Below, in pieces: positions 1 through 4,953 of a stretch of 5,796 nt of DNA (its first letter is position 1; each line of letters begins with the position of its first letter). Source of the stretch: Dehalococcoidia bacterium (lineage in GTDB: Bacteria > Chloroflexota > Dehalococcoidia > SZUA-161 > SpSt-899); the NCBI GenBank assembly GCA_023271515.1, contig JALPXQ010000075.1:1-5796 (forward strand), in the 5' to 3' direction. A program made the translations under genes and the position numbers. The notes below the pieces were generated by a model that searched no databases, had not been told where the DNA came from, and saw nothing but the letters and a program-made list of their open reading frames with translations.

Positions 1-310
1 CTGAGGCTAAATCTCAGCTGCTATCAATTCAAGAGGAGAAGATCGGCAACTTTTTTGGAAAAACTTACCTATTACGGTTATTTAATTCTGCAAGCCCTAT
101 TTTGGCTTCAAACCTTGGGGCTTTTGTTGCGCCTCCTTTTTGTTTCCTTGCCATGGCCTAAATGGACAATCACGCAATGACGTCTGAGGGGTCTCTTCAA
201 GCGCTGCTCATGAGCCCTTCTATCATGCCGATAAACGGGCATCAAGCGGTATCCCGAACAGGATAAACCCATGGCGGCCAGAAGCCAGCAGTAAGAGCCG
301 TCCAGCACAG
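1..310. other. Left-end stretch with no supported gene
   Basis: One minus-strand frame of 66 codons is open here (308-108), but its product is rich in Arg and His, has no good ribosome binding site and resembles no family I know, so I do not call it a gene. Weak stem-loops are present: CTGAG with CTCAG at bases 1-17, and AAGCC with GGCTT around 92-108; neither has a convincing T-run. Nothing else can be supported. Confidence 0.5.
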
Positions 311-455
311 CTACTGGTTGCTGGCCTGGCAGGGGTCTTTAGACACAAAGAAGGTATCGGCCACGGTTACAAAGTAGTCTTCGCCGCCGATATTATAGTA
401 ATACCCCTTGATACCGATGGGGCTGGTTCCCCTGTTATGTAAAGTTTGCTCAGAT
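311..455 (-). pseudogene. Possible 3' remnant of a coding sequence without a start codon
   Basis: On the minus strand an open frame ends at TAG (313-311). Its last part reads YYYNIGGEDYFVTVADTFF and then VSKDPCQASNQ, with codon use and amino-acid balance that look protein-coding. No ATG, GTG or TTG precedes it between the lipoprotein stop (461-459) and this stretch, so it cannot be expressed as an ordinary gene. In another frame a hydrophobic stretch followed by basic residues (CWLLAAMGLSCSGYRLMPVY, then RHDRR) follows downstream, which might be the same gene after a shift. I do not recognise a family; chance openness is possible. Confidence 0.3.
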
Positions 456-458
456 ACC

Positions 459-1706
459 CTACTCCTCAGGCGCAAGCTTAATCAGCCAGAAATCATCCCG
501 TCCTGCGCCAAAGGACTCTGTCGATCCGGCAACGATCAAACCACCGCAAGCGGTTTGCTTAACGGCCCTTCCCCTTTCCCATTCACGTCCACCGAGGGTC
601 TTGCTCCACCTTTTATTCCCTTCAGGGTCGGTGGCTATCAGCCAGATATCAGTTTGCCCGCTGGGACCTTCGCCAACAAAAGAGGATGTTGTCCCGACAA
701 CGATGAAGCCGCCGCAGCGGGTTTGTTGAACGCAGTTCGCCACCTCGCACCATCCATTCCCGAAGATGCGGCTCCACCTTTTATTTCCGTAACCGTCGGT
801 CCTGAGAAGCCAGAAATCAACCTCTGCATGATAGGCCGTGATTCCGGCAATGATGAAGTCCCCGCAGCGGGTCTGTTGAACAGACATGGCCATGTCAAAG
901 ACGCAGGCGCGAAACGATGGTCTTACATGCCTAAAGGTTCGGGTCCACTCCTTGTTTCCCTGAGCATCAGTCTTAACCAGCCACATAGAGCCCGTCCGCA
1001 TGGGGATGCCCGCACCTCCAGCAATGATGAACCCCCCGCAGGCAGTTTGCTGAACGGACGAGGCCCCCTCCGACTCCGGCCCACCAAAGGTGCGGCCCCA
1101 CACCTTGTTTCCATCGGCATCAACCTTCACTACCCACATATCTGGCCGTTTGTCCATAATTAAGTCTGCGTATCTTGCAATAGTGTAGTCCACGTTTCCG
1201 GCAATGATGAAGCCACCGCAGGCGGTCGCGTAAACCGAGTGTGCACGCGTCCAGAATTCCTCTTTGCCGAAGAATCTGCTCCACTCTTTGCTTCCCTGAG
1301 GATCTGTCCTAACCACCCAAAAATCGTCACCGACTATGATGAACCCGCCATCGGCGGTCTGCCGCACCGATGTTGCCCTCTCGTCGCTAGGCGTACCAAA
1401 GGTGCGGCTCCACTCTTTGTTCCCTTGAGGATCGGTCTTAACCAACCAGAAATCGTTCCTTCCAGCCCCAAAGGAATTTGTATGTCCAGCGATGACGAAA
1501 CCACCGCAGGCAGTTTGGTAGACCGAGTACGCTCGGTCCCATCCCTCTCCGCCGAAGGTGCGGCTCCATTCCATGGTCCATTCCTTGGGTTGTGGATAAT
1601 AGACAACCTCCGGTGGATCAATTTCAGGTATCCTCTCCACCGGAGGACAGCCCATGGAAAGCGCCATCAGCACGATGAGTATCCCTAAACCAAGTGCCTT
1701 TCTCAT
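459..1706 (-). CDS. Exported, probably lipid-anchored, seven-repeat beta-propeller-like protein
   Basis: I chose ATG 1706 because AAAGGGGG lies just upstream and the product then opens with a signal peptide (MRKALGLGILIVLMALSMGC); an ATG 24 codons earlier would run through the hairpin and lacks such a start. Cys20 could be lipidated, but the preceding residues (LSM-G) fit the lipobox poorly. Residues 21-45 are a Pro-rich linker. Residues 46-415 are seven tandem repeats: 46-97, 98-140, 141-201, 202-252, 253-309, 310-365 and 366-415. Each follows the pattern EWSRTFGG, then SVxQTACGGFIIAG, then DFWLVKTDxxGNK. This repeat family is common in exported bacterial and archaeal proteins and probably folds as one blade per repeat. 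No enzyme motif is visible; binding or surface adhesion is a guess. Cys replaces Asp in the xGG turn of six repeats; repeat 2 keeps Asp119 and is the shortest. It sits 73 bp after the peptidase pseudogene, same strand. Confidence 0.85.
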   Translation of the reverse strand: MRKALGLGILIVLMALSMGCPPVERIPEIDPPEVVYYPQPKEWTMEWSRTFGGEGWDRAYSVYQTACGGFVIAGHTNSFGAGRNDFWLVKTDPQGNKEWSRTFGTPSDERATSVRQTADGGFIIVGDDFWVVRTDPQGSKEWSRFFGKEEFWTRAHSVYATACGGFIIAGNVDYTIARYADLIMDKRPDMWVVKVDADGNKVWGRTFGGPESEGASSVQQTACGGFIIAGGAGIPMRTGSMWLVKTDAQGNKEWTRTFRHVRPSFRACVFDMAMSVQQTRCGDFIIAGITAYHAEVDFWLLRTDGYGNKRWSRIFGNGWCEVANCVQQTRCGGFIVVGTTSSFVGEGPSGQTDIWLIATDPEGNKRWSKTLGGREWERGRAVKQTACGGLIVAGSTESFGAGRDDFWLIKLAPEE

Positions 1707-1737
1707 TTTCCCCCTTTCTCTGCTTCCTTTTGCGAGT

Positions 1738-1768
1738 GGGAGGGGTTGCACGTTAGGCAACCCCTCCC
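1738..1768. terminator. Strong 12-bp hairpin between the peptidase pseudogene and the lipoprotein gene
   Basis: GGGAGGGGTTGC (1738-1749) pairs perfectly with GCAACCCCTCCC (1757-1768) across a 7-nt loop. It starts 12 bp past the pseudogene stop, where a terminator would be expected, and 31 bp before the lipoprotein start. Neither strand has a T-run after the stem, so it is not a classical intrinsic terminator. It may be a T-less terminator or an mRNA-stabilising hairpin. Confidence 0.45.
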
Positions 1769-1779
1769 CTAAACACAAA

Positions 1780-3076
1780 TCAGTCGGTATCTCGAACCGA
1801 CCAATGGCAAGGCCCCAGGACCCACGGGCGACTGAGGTGAATCCAGCAGAGCCACCTCCCTGCCAGGAAATTGGTGCACTCTACATCCACGTGGTATTTC
1901 AGACCCGTTTCGAACCAATAACCCTCCACCGCTACCCAATGTGGGGCATACTCGTAGACCCCTTCGCCCTTGCGAACCAACATGTCGCCCAGTAAGCCAA
2001 GGGGCCAGCAGGCGTCTATAGATGTGACTACTTCCCAGTACGTACCCCCCTATCCAGCGTGAAATGCTCAGTGGAGTGCTGGGCGTAAGCTTTGAACGCT
2101 GGCCCCCAGCAACCCGCCAATGTCCACTCCCACGGCTCCGGCCCCTCCGCCATGTTATGGTAATGGAAACCGAAATATACCCGCGGGTTGAACGCCGGGA
2201 AGCCGGTATCACCATCAACAGCCCTCTGCCATAAGGCGATGGTGGTGGCAGTGGCGGGACCGCAATTCCCCTCGACGAGATGCCACTTCTTGTCGTAGGG
2301 ATCCCAAAAGGTCTCCCCTACGTAGGGGATCGGCCACTCAGCACACATGAAGCTTTCATGGCGTATCCACCCTCATCCCATTGCCCCAGCCACCGTCTCC
2401 TGCTTCGCCGGGGATTGCATTGATTGGCTCACCGCCCTCTTTGCAGCCATATACACCTCAGGCGAGGATATGAGGGTTCTAATATCCTGGAGGCGTGGAA
2501 CGACAAAGGAATCACCGGTAACGAGGTTCATTCCAACTACCTGACCTTGGACCTGCCATACCGCGTAAAAGCCACGCAAGATGTTGAGGAGCAGAAGTTT
2601 AGGTTGACCAAGCGTTTCTTCAGCTATTTGCAGGCCGTGCGCCTCTCTTAGGATCCTGCTCACCTCAGCCCTCGGAGGGATGCATATGGGTGGAGCTTGC
2701 GAACCTTCAAATATGGAATACCCATATGCGGCGCTTCCCACAAAAACACGCCCTATGATGTTCCCCTCCCTTTCAATGGCAAACATATAGGCTATTACCT
2801 CACCCTTTGGATTGTGGAAAGGCTTTGGCGCTGTCAAACGAGCGCCCTGCCATTCTGAGAGCTCTGAATCAATGACGGCGATCTTGTCAACCCAGGCTTG
2901 ACCTGCTCTGCGGGCCACATCCACCTCCCGTTCGGGTGGGGGGACAGGCTCCAAATCCACAATGCTCGCACCTGCGGGCAATCCCTGTGCTATTGCAGCG
3001 AGGGGACCGGCTATTAGCACCAGAGCCATGACAACCAGGATGGCACCTCCGCTAATCCATACTTCTTCATGTTCAC
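1780..3076 (-). pseudogene. Disrupted exported C39/papain-like cysteine peptidase
   Basis: Three frames join into one protein. It begins at GTG 3076 (or ATG 3070) behind AAGGAGG: MNMKKYGL, then, after a shift near 3051-3058, SGGAILVVMALVLIAGPL, a normal Sec signal peptide. The second frame, continuing to 2373, encodes an N-terminal domain of about 200 residues (ending near SSPEVYMAAKRAVSQSM), possibly propeptide-like. An in-frame TGA (2375-2373) then interrupts, but the same frame continues with GWIRHESFMCAEWPIPYVG and the Cys motif NCGPATATT (NCGPAT at 2267-2250). At the G6 run (2050-2045) the frame shifts again into GTYWEVVTSIDACWPLGLL and the His motif HWVAVEGY (1941-1918), ending at TGA 1782-1780. 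The span is 1297 bp; restoring one base at each shift gives 1299, a whole 433 codons including stop. As a family, C39-like peptidases use such Cys and His residues for catalysis. Conceptual length is about 432 residues. Substrate unknown. Real decay, sequencing error or TGA recoding could explain it; decay seems likeliest because neighbouring genes are intact. Confidence 0.75.
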
Positions 3077-3143
3077 GATGTTCCTCCTTCTTGTTTTCTC
3101 ATTTTCTGGTATTGCCTTTGTTTTCACCCTTCCACCCCCCTAT

Positions 3144-3177
3144 TCAGTTGTGTTGCGTCATCCGCATCACCTCCTTT
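3144..3177 (-). promoter_or_regulatory. Near-perfect anti-SD complement followed by a five-codon ORF
   Basis: AAAGGAGGTGAT (3177-3166, minus strand) matches 12 nt of the sequence complementary to the usual bacterial 16S rRNA 3' end. An ATG 8 nt after AGGAGG, at 3161, opens MTQHN and then TGA at 3146-3144. A second ATG in the same frame overlaps the SD region. This could be a leader mini-cistron about 70 nt upstream of the pseudogene start, or a chance purine-rich leader. The sequence is seen; a regulatory role is not established. Confidence 0.25.
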
Positions 3178-3201
3178 TTTCTGCCGTCTGTGCAGTTCAA
3201 T

Positions 3202-3213
3202 TTCTATCATACT
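3202..3213 (-). promoter_or_regulatory. Weak candidate -10 box upstream of the peptidase pseudogene
   Basis: The minus strand carries TATGAT (5 of 6 matches to TATAAT) in this AT-rich segment, preceded by the short inverted repeat CTGC-CAT-GCAG. The hexamer at the normal -35 distance matches the consensus poorly (CTGGGA). It lies about 130 bp upstream of the pseudogene start, so it could have driven that gene, but support is slight. Confidence 0.2.
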
Positions 3214-3245
3214 GCATGGCAGGTTAAATCCCAGTTAAGTTTTTG

Positions 3246-3337
3246 GTAAGCGTTCAGCATTCAGCTTACGGGTGAACGAGGTAAGCATACGCTTAAGCCG
3301 GCGGCTTTCAACTGACATCTGATTGCTGACCGCTTAC
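3246..3337. repeat. 92-bp imperfect palindromic element (19-bp terminal inverted repeats)
   Basis: The left arm GTAAGCGTTCAGCATTCAG (3246-3264) is the reverse complement of the right arm at 3319-3337 with only two mismatches. The interior contains further related inverted repeats: GCTTAC with GTAAGC, TAAGC-ATAC-GCTTA, and AAGCC-GGC-GGCTT near 3294-3306. The whole stretch could fold into a branched hairpin. No transposase or clear target duplication is visible. It resembles non-coding palindromic repeats or MITE-like elements found in intergenic regions; the mobile nature is inferred. Confidence 0.5.
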
Positions 3338-3478
3338 AGTTTTTGAATATCGTTATACTTCGCCCCAGCCTCTGTATCGCCGCTTTTGATGTGGTCAATT
3401 AAGATCCATTTTCACTCCCTTTATTTATATTACGCTATTTTGGGCCAAAAAGTTCCCCTTCAGTCTATCCACGTGATT

Positions 3479-3535
3479 CTTAAAGGAGCTTCGCTCCCTT
3501 AAGAGGCATAGGAATTATTGAAATTCCTATACCTC
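3479..3535. repeat. Two tandem hairpins; the first may act as panB terminator
   Basis: Hairpin 1 pairs CTTAAAGGAGC (3479-3489) with GCTCCCTTAAG (3493-3503), 11 bp with one mismatch around a 3-nt loop. On the minus strand its tip reads GCGAAGC, a known extra-stable mini-hairpin, and is followed by CTCCTTTAAG, so a weak terminator for the pan genes is possible although the T-run is short. Hairpin 2 pairs GAGGCATAGGAATT (3503-3516) with AATTCCTATACCTC (3522-3535), 14 bp with one mismatch around a 5-nt loop. The two abut at base 3503. The arrangement could be a mobile palindromic repeat, a structured RNA, or a double terminator. Confidence 0.55.
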
Positions 3536-3679
3536 AAGGATCTCAGTGTGCGCTGTGGCTGAATACCTGCAATAGTTATAGCACAAATGGGGGCGATTGA
3601 ACAGAGCTTCGGTGAGTGCCGGTGTATTCTGTGCGCGTTCAGCTTCGTGCCGCCACCTCGGAGCCGAGGCCTGAGGCGC

Positions 3680-4507
3680 TTACGTCAACTCAGCCAGGAT
3701 GCCTTCGTCCATCGTGGGGCTGTGTTCGGGGGCGGGAAAACTACCGGCCTTCACCTCGGCTAGATACTCGGCAATAGCGGACTTTATGATATCGGCAAGC
3801 CTGGCATATTGCCTGGCGTGTTTGGGAACAAAGTCAGCCGATAGGCCGAGAAGATCATTGATCACCTGAACCTGTCCATCACAATGCTTTCCCGCTCCAA
3901 TGCCGATAGTGGGGACGCCGATCTTCTCCGTGACGAGCTTTGCCAGGGGGGCGGGTACCAGTTCGAGGACGATGGAGAAGACCCCCGCCTCATCCAGTGC
4001 CCGGGCATCCCGAAGCAACTGCCTCGCTGCCTCGGTGCTCTTGCCTATCGCCCTTGAACCTCCTAACTGGTAGGTTGACTGGGGAGTGTAACCCAGGTGT
4101 CCCATAACCGGTATGCCGCTGGCAACGATATGCCTGACCTTCTCGGCTACTGTTTCGCCGCCCTCGAGTTTGACCGCCTGGGCTCCACCCTCCTGAAGGA
4201 ATCGCCCCGCATTACGCAGGGCGTCTTCAATCGAGGTATGGTAGGTCATAAAGGGCATGTCTCCCACCACCAGGGCATTCCTCGCTCCTCTGGAGACTGC
4301 CCTGGTGTGATGAATCATTTCCTCCATAGTCACCGGGATGGTTGATTCGTACCCCAGCATGACCATTCCCAGGCTATCGCCCACCAGGATGATCGGGACT
4401 CCGGCGCCGTCAACGAACCTGGCGGTGGGGTAATCATAGGCCGTCAACATGCAGAATTTCTCACCCTTCCGCTTCATCTCCATCAACTGATTAATGGTGA
4501 TGCGCAT
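3680..4507 (-). CDS. panB: 3-methyl-2-oxobutanoate hydroxymethyltransferase (ketopantoate hydroxymethyltransferase)
   Basis: PanB transfers a hydroxymethyl group from 5,10-methylenetetrahydrofolate to 2-oxoisovalerate to make ketopantoate, the first committed step of pantothenate and CoA synthesis in the cytoplasm. The 275-residue product has the usual length (E. coli 264) and all hallmark motifs: AYDYPTA (23-29), VGDSLGMV with metal ligand Asp44, GDMPFMTYH with Asp83, KLEGG with Lys113 and Glu115, GHLGYTPQS (136-144), LELVP with Glu182 as likely catalytic base, and GIGAGKHCDGQVQV (202-215). I chose the ATG at 4507 because GGGAGGGAGCA lies immediately upstream and the protein then begins MRITINQLMEMK, the usual N-terminus; an ATG 17 codons earlier would add an unrelated leader. 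It follows the PanG-PanD ORF after 95 bp in the same direction and is probably cotranscribed. No frameshift or missing catalytic residue is visible. Confidence 0.97.
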   Translation of the reverse strand: MRITINQLMEMKRKGEKFCMLTAYDYPTARFVDGAGVPIILVGDSLGMVMLGYESTIPVTMEEMIHHTRAVSRGARNALVVGDMPFMTYHTSIEDALRNAGRFLQEGGAQAVKLEGGETVAEKVRHIVASGIPVMGHLGYTPQSTYQLGGSRAIGKSTEAARQLLRDARALDEAGVFSIVLELVPAPLAKLVTEKIGVPTIGIGAGKHCDGQVQVINDLLGLSADFVPKHARQYARLADIIKSAIAEYLAEVKAGSFPAPEHSPTMDEGILAELT

Positions 4508-4576
4508 TGCTCCCTCCCAATATTCATTTTGCAAATTCCAAATCCCTATCGGAAACATCCGCCCCGATCATTGTTT

Positions 4577-4590
4577 GGGAATTGATTCCC
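4577..4590. repeat. Small perfect inverted repeat between panD and panB
   Basis: GGGAAT-TG-ATTCCC on the plus strand is a perfect 6-bp inverted repeat with a 2-nt centre. It lies 12 bp past the panD stop and about 70 bp upstream of the panB start. It is symmetrical enough for an operator or a small mRNA hairpin, but no T-run follows it on the minus strand, so it is not a convincing terminator. No function is demonstrated. Confidence 0.35.
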
Positions 4591-4602
4591 GGCGTTCGGT
4601 GA

Positions 4603-4953
4603 TTAAGGTTCTCTGGAAACGACCTCGTTCTGTGAATTGACGTAGACCAGCTTGGGATGAGAGTATCGCGCTTCCTCCTCAGGGACGAGGTGGTAGGCAA
4701 GAATGATAACTGTATCACCCTTGCGGACCCGTCTGGCGGCAGCCCCATTGATGCAGATTTCACCCCCCTCTCCCTTAATGGCATAGGTTTCCAGGCGAGC
4801 CCCGTTGGTTACATCAAGGACATGAACCATCTCATAGGGCAGGATGTCTGCCGCTTCCATGAGGGTTCGATCAATGGTTATGCTTCCCTCGTAAGCGATG
4901 TTGGCCTCGGTAACCCGGGCCCGGTGAATTTTGCCCTTCAGCATCATTCTCAT
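4603..4953 (-). CDS. panD: Possible stand-alone PanD from an internal start within the fusion ORF
   Basis: An ATG opens exactly at the N-terminus expected for a free aspartate 1-decarboxylase (MRMMLKGKIHRARVTEAN), giving 116 residues, slightly shorter than the E. coli enzyme of 126. GGAGG lies 7 nt upstream of this ATG, which is good spacing. The protein contains everything needed for a pyruvoyl-dependent decarboxylase: the Gly-Ser cleavage site at 23/24, Lys8, Arg53, Tyr57 and the NGAAAR turn. Normal PanD is a tetramer that self-processes into a short beta and a longer alpha chain. If translation also starts here, free PanD would be made in addition to, or instead of, the fused form, in which the beta chain would stay attached to the reductase-like module. 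The site is seen directly; its use is inferred. This entry overlaps the fusion CDS and is an alternative product, not an extra locus. Confidence 0.5.
   Translation of the reverse strand: MRMMLKGKIHRARVTEANIAYEGSITIDRTLMEAADILPYEMVHVLDVTNGARLETYAIKGEGGEICINGAAARRVRKGDTVIILAYHLVPEEEARYSHPKLVYVNSQNEVVSREP

Larger units (their letters stand above)
3077..3679. other. Gene-free spacer between panB and the peptidase pseudogene
   Basis: I see no convincing gene on either strand in this 603-bp stretch; open frames are short and lack family-like sequence. Just past the panB stop (3680) is a small palindrome, CCTCG-GAGC-CGAGG (3656-3669), without a T-run. A weak minus-strand promoter-like pair, TGTTCA (3603-3598) and TATAAC (3580-3575) with a 17-nt spacer and a TG one base before the -10, points toward the hairpins at 3479-3535. 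A minus-strand GGGAGTGAAAATG near 3410 is followed by only four codons. The rest is relatively AT-rich and contains the repeats listed separately. Confidence 0.6.

Noticed and set aside
408..1163. 251-codon plus-strand open frame with internal repeats (AGLLN-like)
   Set aside because: It lies antisense to the seven-repeat lipoprotein; its periodicity is simply the complement of the repeat codons, and it has no family resemblance or good ribosome binding site.
1239..1688. 149-codon plus-strand open frame
   Set aside because: Also antisense to the same repeat gene and explained by repeat-derived codon bias.
1707..1778. Upstream ATG that would lengthen the lipoprotein by 24 residues
   Set aside because: It would place the hairpin inside the coding region and put a non-signal leader before a clear signal peptide that has its own ribosome binding site.
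1769..2218. 149-codon minus-strand frame overlapping the peptidase C-terminal region
   Set aside because: Arg/Gly/Ser-rich shadow; the overlapping frames carry the recognisable Cys and His motifs of the peptidase.
2962..3249. 95-codon plus-strand open frame over the pseudogene 5' end
   Set aside because: Product is a Phe/Ser/Pro-rich shadow of the purine-rich leader on the other strand; no ribosome binding site.
3246..3535. CRISPR array
   Set aside because: The repeated words are inverted, unequal and not separated by regular spacers; no cas gene is nearby.
4508..4558. Upstream ATG that would lengthen PanB by 17 residues
   Set aside because: The added residues do not fit the family, and GGGAGGGAGCA lies directly before the internal ATG at 4507.
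4524..4784. 86-codon minus-strand frame across the panD end and the panD-panB gap
   Set aside because: Out of frame with panD, low-complexity Ser/Arg-rich product, no family resemblance.
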